NCBI GenBank assembly: GCA_017960705.1
Contig: JAGCYR010000022.1
Coordinates: 1-6,153, forward strand
Direction: 5' to 3'
Length of the DNA: 6,153 nucleotides
Origin: Clostridia bacterium
GTDB taxonomy: Bacteria; Bacillota; Clostridia; Oscillospirales; CAG-272
Positions 1-6,132 of this stretch are shown here, one piece after another. The notes beneath the pieces are model-generated. The model was not told the DNA's origin. It saw only the letters and a list, made by a program, of their open reading frames with translations, and searched no databases. Each line of letters opens with the position of its first letter. Positions within the stretch are counted from its first letter, which is position 1. A program made the position numbers and the translations under genes.

Positions 1-1655
1 ATCACGACGCGTCCGTTGACGTTTCTTGCCGCCCGCCCGATCGTCTGGATCAGCGAGGTTTCGGAGCTGAGCAGCCCCTCCTTGTCGGCGTCGAGTATGG
101 CGACGAGCGACACTTCGGGGATGTCCAGCCCCTCGCGGAGCAGGTTGATCCCGACGAGCACGTCGAACACACCCAGCCGCAGATCCCGGATGATCTCCAT
201 CCGTTCGATGGTCTCGACGTTGTGGTGGATATAGCGGACGCGGATGCCGTGGGTCGAGAAGTAGTCGGTCAGGTCCTCCGCCATCTTGGTCGTCAGCGTC
301 GTGACCAGCACCTTGCCGCCCTCGCCCACCGTGCGCTTGATCTCGCCGATCAGGTCGTCGACCTGCCCCTCGATGGGACGGACGAAGATCTCGGGATCGA
401 TCAACCCCGTCGGACGGATGATCTGTTCGACCACGGCGGTCGAGTGTTCGCGCTCGTATTCGGCGGGGGTCGCGCTGACGAAGACCGTCTGCCCGATCTT
501 GGATTCGAACTCCGGAAATTTCAGCGGGCGGTTGTCGTACGCCGACGGGAGCCGGAACCCGTAATCGACGAGGTTCTTTTTCCTTGCGGTATCGCCGCCG
601 CTCATACCCCGTACCTGGGGGATGGTGACGTGCGACTCGTCGACGAAGAACAGGAAGTCGTCCGGGAAGTAGTCGAGGAGGGTATAGGGCATCGAGCCGG
701 GTTCTCTCCCCGAGAGGACGCGCGAATAGTTCTCGATCCCCGAGCAGAAGCCCACTTCGCGCAGCATTTCAAGGTCGTATTTGGTGCGTTCCTCGATCCG
801 CTGGGCTTCGAGCAGCTTGTTTTGGCTCTTGAACCACTCGACCCGCTCGACCATCTCGGCTTCGATCTCCTCGAGCGCCTTTTCGCGGCGGTCGCCCGAT
901 ACGGCGTAGTGGCTGGCGGGGAAGATCGCGGCGTACTCCAGCCCGCGGATCAGTTCGCCCGTCAGGACGTTGATCTCGGAGATCCGGTCGACCACGTCGT
1001 CGAAGAACTCGACCCGCACCGCCTTCTCCCCCGACGAAGCGGGGAAGATCTCGACCACGTCGCCCCGCACCCGGAACTTGCTGCGGACGAAGTTGATATC
1101 GTTGCGCTCGTAGTTGATCGAGACCAGCCGCGCGATCAGATCCTCGCGCCGGAGCCGCTGCCCCGCGCGCACCGAGACCAATAGCCCCTCGTATTCCTCG
1201 GGATCGCCGAGCGAATAGATGCAGGAGACGCTCGATACGATAATGACGTCGCGGCGCTCGAAAAGCGAGGAGGTCGCGCTGTGACGAAGCTTGTCGATAT
1301 CGTCGTTGATCAGCGCGTCCTTCTCGATATACATATCTTTGCCCGGGATGTACGCCTCGGGCTGGTAGTAATCGTAGTAGGAGACGAAATACCCCACCGC
1401 GTTGTCGGGGAAGAACTCGCGCATCTCGGAACAGACCTGCGCCGCGAGCGTCTTGTTGGGCTCGAGGATCAGGGTGGGACGGTTGCAGCGGGCGATGACG
1501 TTCGCCATGGTGAAGGTCTTGCCCGACCCGGTCACGCCGAGCAGGGTCTGCATCCGTTCCCCCCGTTCGATCCCCTCGCAGAGCCGCGCGATCGCCTCGG
1601 GCTGGTCGCCGGTGGGGGTATAGTCGCTTTTCAGTTTGAAGGGAGCGTATTCCAT
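1..1655 (-). CDS. uvrB: UvrABC excinuclease subunit B (UvrB), C-terminus cut by the window edge
   Basis: UvrB is the DNA-damage verification subunit of nucleotide excision repair: UvrA loads it on damaged DNA and it then recruits UvrC for incision. My translation from the ATG at 1655 gives 551 complete codons before the window ends. It begins MEYAPFKLKSDYTPTGDQPE and closely follows known UvrB. Visible motifs are Walker A GVTGSGKT (residues 40-47), the aromatic beta-hairpin region YFVSYYDYYQPEAY (about 93-106) that clamps DNA, the Walker B/DEAD-type box DESH (339-342), LLREGLDIPEVSLVAILDAD in the second helicase domain, and motif VI QTIGRAARN (537-545). UvrB is usually about 660 residues, so roughly 110 are missing, including the UVR domain that contacts UvrC. 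This is a window edge, not a mutation. The start lies 7 bases after the deacetylase stop, with no good Shine-Dalgarno before it, so translational coupling is likely. Identification is secure. Confidence 0.98.
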   Translation of the reverse strand, partial: MEYAPFKLKSDYTPTGDQPEAIARLCEGIERGERMQTLLGVTGSGKTFTMANVIARCNRPTLILEPNKTLAAQVCSEMREFFPDNAVGYFVSYYDYYQPEAYIPGKDMYIEKDALINDDIDKLRHSATSSLFERRDVIIVSSVSCIYSLGDPEEYEGLLVSVRAGQRLRREDLIARLVSINYERNDINFVRSKFRVRGDVVEIFPASSGEKAVRVEFFDDVVDRISEINVLTGELIRGLEYAAIFPASHYAVSGDRREKALEEIEAEMVERVEWFKSQNKLLEAQRIEERTKYDLEMLREVGFCSGIENYSRVLSGREPGSMPYTLLDYFPDDFLFFVDESHVTIPQVRGMSGGDTARKKNLVDYGFRLPSAYDNRPLKFPEFESKIGQTVFVSATPAEYEREHSTAVVEQIIRPTGLIDPEIFVRPIEGQVDDLIGEIKRTVGEGGKVLVTTLTTKMAEDLTDYFSTHGIRVRYIHHNVETIERMEIIRDLRLGVFDVLVGINLLREGLDIPEVSLVAILDADKEGLLSSETSLIQTIGRAARNVNGRVV

Positions 1656-1662
1656 TTGTTCT

Positions 1663-2466
1663 TTACGGCAGCGTGACGGTCTTGCCCGCCGGGACGGTGA
1701 AGATCTCCGTTTTGTCGCGTTCCACCCACACGTCGACCGACGAGGGGTTGTAGAGCGTCTTTTCGTCGGCGGACACGCGGACGCGACGGGTCGCCTCGAT
1801 GTAGTCGTAGATCTCGATATTGGTCGCGTACCAGACCTGATCCAGCCCGGCGATCTTCGAGACGGTCTCCTCCATCTTCGCCCAATCTTCCTCGGTCTTG
1901 AACTCGTGCGAATGCCCCCAGATGTAGAGCATCGGGCGGGTCCACTCGGAGTCGATGCGCGAGAGGAAATCCGCGATCGGCTTGTCGGCGTCGCGGTGGT
2001 GACAGGTCGGGTGCCACACGCGCCAGTCGTCGGGGAAGCCGAAGTTGAAGGTCGCTTTGGTCGTGCGCGAGTAGACGATGCCGCACGCCGTCAGCGCCCC
2101 GAGCACCCGGTCGTCGTAGTCGCCGCAGGGATAGGACATTCCGACGACGGGATAGCCCGTGTATTTTTCAAGGTCGCGGCGGTCGTTGATCAATTCGTTC
2201 AGAAGCGACGAAGCCGGCATTCTGGTCGGCCAGCCGTGGTGGACGGTGTGACAGGCGACCTCGTGCCCGATATAGCGGTCGACGAACGCCTTTTTCTCGC
2301 TCTCGTCGGTCATCTTTTCGAAGACGCGGGTGTTCAGGTGGAAGGTCCCCTTCACGCCGTACTTGTTGAACAACTCGATCAGACGGGGGTCGTTGCCACT
2401 CCCGTCGTCGTAGCTGAAGGTGACGATCCGTTTTTTGCCGCCGGGATAAACGTGGAACTGAAGCAT
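1663..2466 (-). CDS. Polysaccharide deacetylase family protein (CE4/NodB-like), no signal peptide
   Basis: A 267-residue protein of the NodB/CE4 metal-dependent deacetylase superfamily, whose members remove N- or O-acetyl groups from chitin, peptidoglycan and related glycans. Motif 1 is TFSYDDG (residues 16-22), with D20 the expected base and D21 the expected metal ligand. Motif 2 is HTVHH (73-77), giving the ligand pair H73/H77. Motif 3 is SYPCGDY (111-117), where the usual arginine is a serine. A late GHSHE (184-188) is the likely motif 5 histidine. After about residue 215 a beta-rich tail (DVWVERDKTEIFTVPAGKTV) follows the catalytic fold. No signal peptide or membrane segment is visible at MLQFHVYPGGKKR, so the protein is predicted to be cytoplasmic, unlike most peptidoglycan deacetylases. 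The substrate cannot be named from sequence. The ATG at 2466 has an AAAGGA site 8 bases upstream. It lies between tldE and uvrB in the same leftward unit. Confidence 0.9.
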   Translation of the reverse strand: MLQFHVYPGGKKRIVTFSYDDGSGNDPRLIELFNKYGVKGTFHLNTRVFEKMTDESEKKAFVDRYIGHEVACHTVHHGWPTRMPASSLLNELINDRRDLEKYTGYPVVGMSYPCGDYDDRVLGALTACGIVYSRTTKATFNFGFPDDWRVWHPTCHHRDADKPIADFLSRIDSEWTRPMLYIWGHSHEFKTEEDWAKMEETVSKIAGLDQVWYATNIEIYDYIEATRRVRVSADEKTLYNPSSVDVWVERDKTEIFTVPAGKTVTLP

Positions 2467-2483
2467 TTTCGTTTTCCTTTTCT

Positions 2484-3785
2484 TTATTTGCCCGAGATCG
2501 TGACGCCGGAGAAGGCGGCGAAGGGAAGCGACGAAGAACCGTCGGAGACCCGTTCGCTCGACGCGCCGGCGAAGTGGAAGAGCATATCGGCGAGGTTGCC
2601 CGAGATCATGGTCTCGCTCACCGCGTCCGCGATCTTGCCGTCCTTGATCCGGAAACTGTTTTTCGCAACGCCCGAGAAATCGCCGTTGTTCGCAGGACGG
2701 CCTCCCGAGAAGCGGTAGACGAACAGCCCGTCGTCGATCCCCGCGATCAGCTCGTCGAGCGTCTTATCCCCGGCGGGCATCGCGAGCCAGCCGGTCGCGG
2801 TGTTCTTCGAGCGGGGGCAGCCGACCTTGTTCGAGACGTAGACCCCTGCGACGAAGCTCTCGAGCACGCCGTTTTTGATCAGGTCGAAATCTTCGGTCAG
2901 ATATCCGTCGGAGGTCAGCTGCTGGGGCAGGACGACCGCGGGATCGTGCGGCGCGAGCGAGAGGGTGAAGTCGGGGGACGCGACTTCTTTGCCGAGTTTG
3001 TCGCGCCATACGCTCGTCCCGTCGATCAGGGGCGTGCCCGACGCGAAACTGCCGATCGCGCAGCGGAGCAGATCGCCGAGGCAGTCGGGCGCGAGGACCA
3101 CCGTCCCCGTGAAGTTGCCCTCGACCGGCACGGTGTCGATCTGTTTTTCCACGTCCGCGAGCGCCCGCGCGATATCCCCCTGTTCGATCAGGGGGGCGTC
3201 GAGGTCGGCGGTCTGATACCCCGCGCCCATGAACGACGAGGCTTTTCCGTCGCGGTGCGCCGAGAACATCAGCCCCACGCCGTAGGCGCCGTAGACCATG
3301 TGGAACAGATTGCCGTTGGTGTCGGCGTAAACCGATTCGGTTTTTCCGTGGTCGCAGATCATCTGTTCCATGATGATCGACGGATAGCGCTTTTCGATCT
3401 CCTCTTTCAGCTCCTTCGTCCGCGCGAAGAACCTTTCTGCGTCGGGCTCGGGCACGCCGTAGGTCAGCTCGCGTTCGCCCTGATTTTCCGCGATCCCGCG
3501 GGCGGGATCGGGCTTGTCGGAGTCGACGCTCGCCATACAGTCGGATACCGCCCGGTCGATATCGGCGGGCTCGAAGCTGTTCAGCGTGACGCTCCCCGTC
3601 TTGGTCTCACGGAAGGCGGTCAGGGTCAGACTGCGGCTGAAAACGGTACGGTAGAGCGAGAACTCGCCCCCGTCGATATTGAATTCGCGGTGTTCGGAAA
3701 CCGAGGGTCTCGCCTGCGCCGCGTCGGCGCCGGCTTCTTTCAGTTTGGCAAGGCATTCCGCCGCCAGTTTTTTCAGATCTGTCAC
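2484..3785 (-). CDS. TldE/PmbA-like subunit of the TldD/E metalloprotease
   Basis: A 433-residue member of the TldD/PmbA family and the likely partner of the TldD-like protein encoded just upstream. In Escherichia coli the TldD/TldE heterodimer degrades unfolded peptides, including the microcin B17 leader and the CcdA antitoxin, and only TldD binds zinc. The sequence fits the non-metal subunit. Where TldD has HEAVGH, this protein reads LLRCAIGSFASG, with no HExxxH, and its C-terminus lacks the CGKK-type cysteine. Family-typical stretches are NTATGW (328-333) and FSGGRPANNGDFSGV (359-373). Length matches PmbA (about 450). I place the start at the GTG at 3785 because AAGGAGG (3794-3800) lies 8 bases upstream. 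A GTG two codons earlier (3791) would leave only 2 bases of spacing. It begins 18 bases after the tldD stop. The substrate is unknown, and no RiPP precursor is visible nearby. Confidence 0.9.
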   Translation of the reverse strand: MTDLKKLAAECLAKLKEAGADAAQARPSVSEHREFNIDGGEFSLYRTVFSRSLTLTAFRETKTGSVTLNSFEPADIDRAVSDCMASVDSDKPDPARGIAENQGERELTYGVPEPDAERFFARTKELKEEIEKRYPSIIMEQMICDHGKTESVYADTNGNLFHMVYGAYGVGLMFSAHRDGKASSFMGAGYQTADLDAPLIEQGDIARALADVEKQIDTVPVEGNFTGTVVLAPDCLGDLLRCAIGSFASGTPLIDGTSVWRDKLGKEVASPDFTLSLAPHDPAVVLPQQLTSDGYLTEDFDLIKNGVLESFVAGVYVSNKVGCPRSKNTATGWLAMPAGDKTLDELIAGIDDGLFVYRFSGGRPANNGDFSGVAKNSFRIKDGKIADAVSETMISGNLADMLFHFAGASSERVSDGSSSLPFAAFSGVTISGK

Positions 3786-3793
3786 GTTCACGT

Positions 3794-3800
3794 CCTCCTT
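3794..3800 (-). promoter_or_regulatory. Ribosome binding site of the tldE-like gene (decides the GTG start)
   Basis: On the minus strand AAGGAGG lies 8 bases before the GTG at 3785 and only 2 bases before the other in-frame GTG at 3791. This favours 3785. The site sits in the 18-base gap after the tldD TGA stop. Confidence 0.85.
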
Positions 3801-3803
3801 CTG

Positions 3804-5189
3804 TCAGCGTCCGCCCATCATCAGGCGGCAGCGGAGTTCGGGTCCCCCGAGTCCGACGGGCATGGGCTGCTTCTTTCCGCAGAAGCCCGAGCTCGACCAG
3901 GTCACGGTGTCGGAGACCATATCGACGGTCTTCAGCATCTCGAACGCCACGCCCGAGATGGTCGTGTCGAGCAGGGCGCGTCCGAGCTTGCCGTTCTTGA
4001 TCTCGTAACCCATCGTCACCCCGAACATAAACTCGCCCGTCGTGTCCGCCTGACCGTTGTTGGTGTCGATCAGGTAATACCCGTCCTCGATCGACGCGAT
4101 CATATCCGACAGGCGCGATTTGCCCGGCAGGATCGCGGTGTTCCGCATCCGGATCAGCGGCTCGTCCGAGAAGGCGTAGGCGCGGGCGTTGCCCTTCGGC
4201 TCCATCCCGAAACGGCGGGCGGAGTCGCGGTTGTTCATATAGCCGACAAGGATCCCGTCACGGATGATCTCGGCGTCGACTGCGGGAGTACCCTCGTCGT
4301 CGACGTAGACCGGGAGCGGCGCGGATTTCCCGAACGCGGAATGGGCGAAGTCGGTGAGCGAAACCAGCGGGGAAGCGACGACCTTCCCGAGCATAGGACC
4401 CGCGACCGAACCGCCGATCACGAGGTCGGCTTCGACCGTGTGTCCGACCGCCTCGTGCGCCAGCATCCCGGTCAGCTCGCCCCCGAGGATGCAGGTCTTG
4501 ATCCCCGCTTCGGGGCGAACGCCCTCGGCTTTGGCGAGCAGTTTCCCGTAGAGCAGATCCACCTCGGGAAACACGTCCTTCGGATCGCGGAACAGCGCGT
4601 CGAAGCTGCCGTATCCTCCGACGACCGAGGTCAGGTCGACCGGTGATCCGTCGGGCGCTTCCGCCGTGAAGGACAGATAGAGATAGCAGCGGGGAAGATA
4701 GGTGTGCGCGTCGGTCCCGCCCGAGACGGTCAGCACCTTTTCCATACTGTCCGCGCGGAAGCGGAGACGGCGGCTGATCAGCTTCGGGCAGTTTTTCGCG
4801 ATATAGGCGTCGACCTCCCGCGCGAACTCGACGTACGCCTTCTGTTCGGGGTCGCCGGGTTCTCTTACCATACGGAAACGGCCGCCCGCCGCCTTCGGCA
4901 GGGCGGGTTTTCCGAGAGCCACCTGTCCGTCGAGGAAGGCGGCGTTCTTTTTCGCTTCGTCAAGGACGGCTTTCACGCTCTCCTCCGACACGTCCGCGAC
5001 CGAAGCGAACCCGGCGACGCCGCCGCGGATCACCCTCGCGGACAACCCCGCGGTCTCGGAGCGTTCGTTCGTCAGAAGATCGCCCTGCGCCAGGGCGACC
5101 GTGCGGACCGTGTTCCGCTGGCGGCGGACTTCGGCGTCGGGCTCGCCCGCGAACAGATCCCGTCCCGTAAGATCAAATTCCCTTAACAA
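3804..5189 (-). CDS. tldD: TldD-like zinc metalloprotease (catalytic subunit of TldD/E)
   Basis: A 461-residue TldD-family peptidase, expected to be the zinc-bearing half of a cytoplasmic TldD/E complex that threads and cleaves unfolded peptides. The HExxxH metal motif is H245-E-A-V-G-H250, followed by TVEADL as in the family. The third expected ligand is C437 in SGFCGKKQPMPVGLGG near the C-terminus. YVDDEGTPAVDAE and GYMNNRDSARRFG, in the middle of the catalytic domain, are also typical. The start is set at the TTG at 5189: AAGGAGG (5198-5204) sits 8 bases upstream, and no ATG occurs nearby in frame. Extending to the TTG at 5213 would put that ribosome binding site inside the coding region. 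It is the first gene of the leftward unit, behind a consensus promoter (5234-5262), with an estimated 5' leader of about 38 bases. The family call is firm; the natural substrate is not known. Confidence 0.93.
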   Translation of the reverse strand: MLREFDLTGRDLFAGEPDAEVRRQRNTVRTVALAQGDLLTNERSETAGLSARVIRGGVAGFASVADVSEESVKAVLDEAKKNAAFLDGQVALGKPALPKAAGGRFRMVREPGDPEQKAYVEFAREVDAYIAKNCPKLISRRLRFRADSMEKVLTVSGGTDAHTYLPRCYLYLSFTAEAPDGSPVDLTSVVGGYGSFDALFRDPKDVFPEVDLLYGKLLAKAEGVRPEAGIKTCILGGELTGMLAHEAVGHTVEADLVIGGSVAGPMLGKVVASPLVSLTDFAHSAFGKSAPLPVYVDDEGTPAVDAEIIRDGILVGYMNNRDSARRFGMEPKGNARAYAFSDEPLIRMRNTAILPGKSRLSDMIASIEDGYYLIDTNNGQADTTGEFMFGVTMGYEIKNGKLGRALLDTTISGVAFEMLKTVDMVSDTVTWSSSGFCGKKQPMPVGLGGPELRCRLMMGGR

Positions 5190-5197
5190 TGCGGTAA

Positions 5198-5204
5198 CCT
5201 CCTT
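5198..5204 (-). promoter_or_regulatory. Ribosome binding site of the tldD-like gene (decides the TTG start)
   Basis: Minus-strand AAGGAGGT, close to perfect complementarity to the 16S rRNA tail, is followed by 8 bases (counted from AAGGAGG) and TTG at 5189. It lies inside the longer open frame that starts at 5213, so that longer start is unlikely. Confidence 0.85.
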
Positions 5205-5233
5205 GTAGTTCAAGTAACATATATACCTACTCT

Positions 5234-5262
5234 ATTATACATTCCCGCGCCCGTTCTGTCAA
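5234..5262 (-). promoter_or_regulatory. Perfect-consensus sigma-A/sigma-70 promoter for the tldD-tldE-deacetylase-uvrB unit
   Basis: Read on the minus strand, TTGACA (5257-5262) is followed by a 17-base spacer and TATAAT (5234-5239). All twelve hexamer positions and the spacer length match the housekeeping consensus. Transcription would start near 5227, giving a leader of about 38 bases to the TTG of tldD. The spacer is GC-rich with no extended -10 TG. No UP-type A/T tract lies directly upstream; that side is a pyrimidine-rich run on this strand. Confidence 0.88.
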
Positions 5263-5306
5263 GGGAGGAGAGGGGGGACGCCGCCCGAAAAAATCTTGCC
5301 TTTCCC

Positions 5307-5335
5307 GCATAATTCCCGCCGGTTTGTCAAGAATA
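5307..5335 (+). promoter_or_regulatory. Candidate sigma-F-like (forespore) promoter for the M23 gene
   Basis: GCATA (5307-5311) matches the sigma-F/sigma-G -35 pattern GYATA. After 14 bases, GTCAAGAATA (5326-5335) fits the sigma-F -10 pattern GGNNANANTW at all fixed positions except the second G. A start near 5341-5343 would give about 30 bases of leader before the ATG at 5372. I see no convincing sigma-A promoter on this strand here. The match is short and degenerate, and the spacer is slightly shorter than in Bacillus subtilis, so this is a hypothesis supported mainly by the SpoIIQ-like product. Confidence 0.4.
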
Positions 5336-5356
5336 TGGAATACATCAACGATCTGG

Positions 5357-5362
5357 AAAGGA
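5357..5362 (+). promoter_or_regulatory. Ribosome binding site of the M23 gene
   Basis: AAAGGA lies 9 bases before the ATG at 5372. It fixes that start over an upstream in-frame TTG at 5324, which has no ribosome binding site and would place residues unlike a leader in front of the membrane anchor. Confidence 0.75.
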
Positions 5363-5371
5363 AACAGCAGG

Positions 5372-6082
5372 ATGGAAAACAAAAAGCAGACAAACGAAGC
5401 ACAAAGGGAGGAGAGGGCGAAGGCGAACCGGATCCTGTATCTGGTGATCGCCCTGATCCTCTGCCTCGGCGCCGCGATCGCCGGGATCGCCGCTTCGGTC
5501 ACGTCGGGCAGACGCGCGAAGCCGGTCGCCGGGACCGACGCGCCCGCCGTCACGACCGGGAGCGAGACCGCGCCCGCGACCGAAGGGAGAAAGGATGCCG
5601 CCGTCGAACCCGAGGACGCGATCCCCACGCTCTCGGCGCCTCTTTCGGGGAGAGTCTATCGCGCCCACGATCTGACCGTCCCGGTCTACTCGGTCACGCT
5701 CGACGAATACCGGGTCCACAACGGGGTGGATATCTTGTCGGAAGCCGGCAACGACGTTAAGGCGATGGCAAGCGGTATCGTCACGGAAATTACCGACCAC
5801 CCCCTTCTCGGCCACAGCGTTTCGGTGCTCCATGCGGGCAACCTGACCTCGGTCTACCGCAATCTGGTGCCGGAGGAGATCGACGGTCTTACGGTCGGCG
5901 CTCCCGTCGCGGCGGGACAGGTGATCGGTCACGTCGGGGACACCGCCCTCGTCGAATGCTGCGACGAACCGCATCTGCACCTTGAAATGACCCTCTCCGG
6001 CGTGTCGGTCGATCCGCTCGACTACGTACCGGAGGAGAGCATCGCCGCAAGTCTTACGTCCGACGCGGCGTTCGAGGGCTGA
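5372..6082 (+). CDS. Membrane-anchored M23/LytM peptidase, SpoIIQ-like
   Basis: A 236-residue protein with a charged cytoplasmic N-terminus (residues 1-20), one membrane helix (about 21-43, ILYLVIALILCLGAAIAGIA), an Ala/Thr/Pro/Glu-rich extracytoplasmic linker (about 45-85), and a LytM/M23 domain (about 86-220). The zinc site looks complete: H116 and D120 in HNGVD, H203 in PHLHLE, with H201 and H154 in the positions of the catalytic histidines. Known M23 enzymes cut peptidoglycan cross-bridges or stems. The pattern VYSVTLDEYRVHNGVDI, then GHVGDTALVE and HLHLE, together with short size and a single N-terminal anchor, resembles SpoIIQ, the forespore protein that binds SpoIIIAH across the engulfment septum. 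Bacillus SpoIIQ has lost a zinc ligand, whereas clostridial versions can keep it. The alternative is a general cell-wall hydrolase. It is transcribed divergently from tldD and followed by a strong hairpin. The M23 call is firm; SpoIIQ is probable. Confidence 0.92.
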   Translation: MENKKQTNEAQREERAKANRILYLVIALILCLGAAIAGIAASVTSGRRAKPVAGTDAPAVTTGSETAPATEGRKDAAVEPEDAIPTLSAPLSGRVYRAHDLTVPVYSVTLDEYRVHNGVDILSEAGNDVKAMASGIVTEITDHPLLGHSVSVLHAGNLTSVYRNLVPEEIDGLTVGAPVAAGQVIGHVGDTALVECCDEPHLHLEMTLSGVSVDPLDYVPEESIAASLTSDAAFEG

Positions 6083-6088
6083 GCGCAC

Positions 6089-6132
6089 CCTTCCCGGGGA
6101 CCTTTGCCGTGCGGCAAAGGTCCCCGGGAAGG
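6089..6132 (+). terminator. Perfect 20-bp-stem hairpin after the M23 gene (possible terminator or dispersed palindrome)
   Basis: Arms 6089-6108 and 6113-6132 are exact reverse complements around a four-base GTGC loop, beginning 7 bases after the stop codon. Its position fits a transcription terminator. However, no T tract follows on the plus strand (the next bases are TCCGGTTTCGGGCG), and none follows on the minus strand either. It may therefore be a factor-assisted terminator, an mRNA 3'-end stabiliser, or a copy of a repeated intergenic palindrome. The stem is very GC-rich, so strong folding is certain even if the function is not. Confidence 0.6.

Noticed and set aside
222..1184. A 320-codon plus-strand open frame opposite uvrB.
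   Set aside because: The opposite strand encodes a full set of UvrB motifs. The frame is a composition artefact with no start signal or domain.
1636..2718. A 360-codon plus-strand open frame spanning the deacetylase and both its junctions.
   Set aside because: It is antisense to a well-supported deacetylase and has low-complexity composition like the other shadows.
2574..4646. A 690-codon open frame on the plus strand opposite tldE and tldD.
   Set aside because: It is antisense to two clearly identified genes. Its product is an Arg/His/Val/Asp-rich sequence with no recognisable domain, typical of a shadow frame in GC-rich DNA, and it crosses the tldD-tldE junction.
3804..5189. TldD/E as part of a RiPP maturation cluster.
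   Set aside because: No precursor-like small gene, cyclodehydratase, radical SAM enzyme or transporter is present. A general peptidase role is the simpler reading.
5173..5220. A 15-codon minus-strand upstream frame (ATG at 5220) overlapping the tldD start, possibly a leader peptide.
   Set aside because: No ribosome binding site fits between the predicted transcript start (about 5227) and this ATG. The encoded peptide shows no attenuator-like codon run and no hairpin was seen.
5261..5280. A G-rich purine run in the intergenic region, considered as a G-quadruplex.
   Set aside because: It does not contain four clearly separated runs of three or more G, so a stable quadruplex is not supported.
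5325..5330. A second minus-strand TTGACA, considered as an extra promoter for tldD.
   Set aside because: No TATAAT-like hexamer lies 16-18 bases downstream; the sequence there is GC-rich (CGGGAA).
5345..6088. A 247-codon minus-strand open frame opposite the M23 gene.
   Set aside because: The plus strand encodes a coherent TM segment plus M23 zinc motifs. The reverse frame has neither a domain nor a ribosome binding site.
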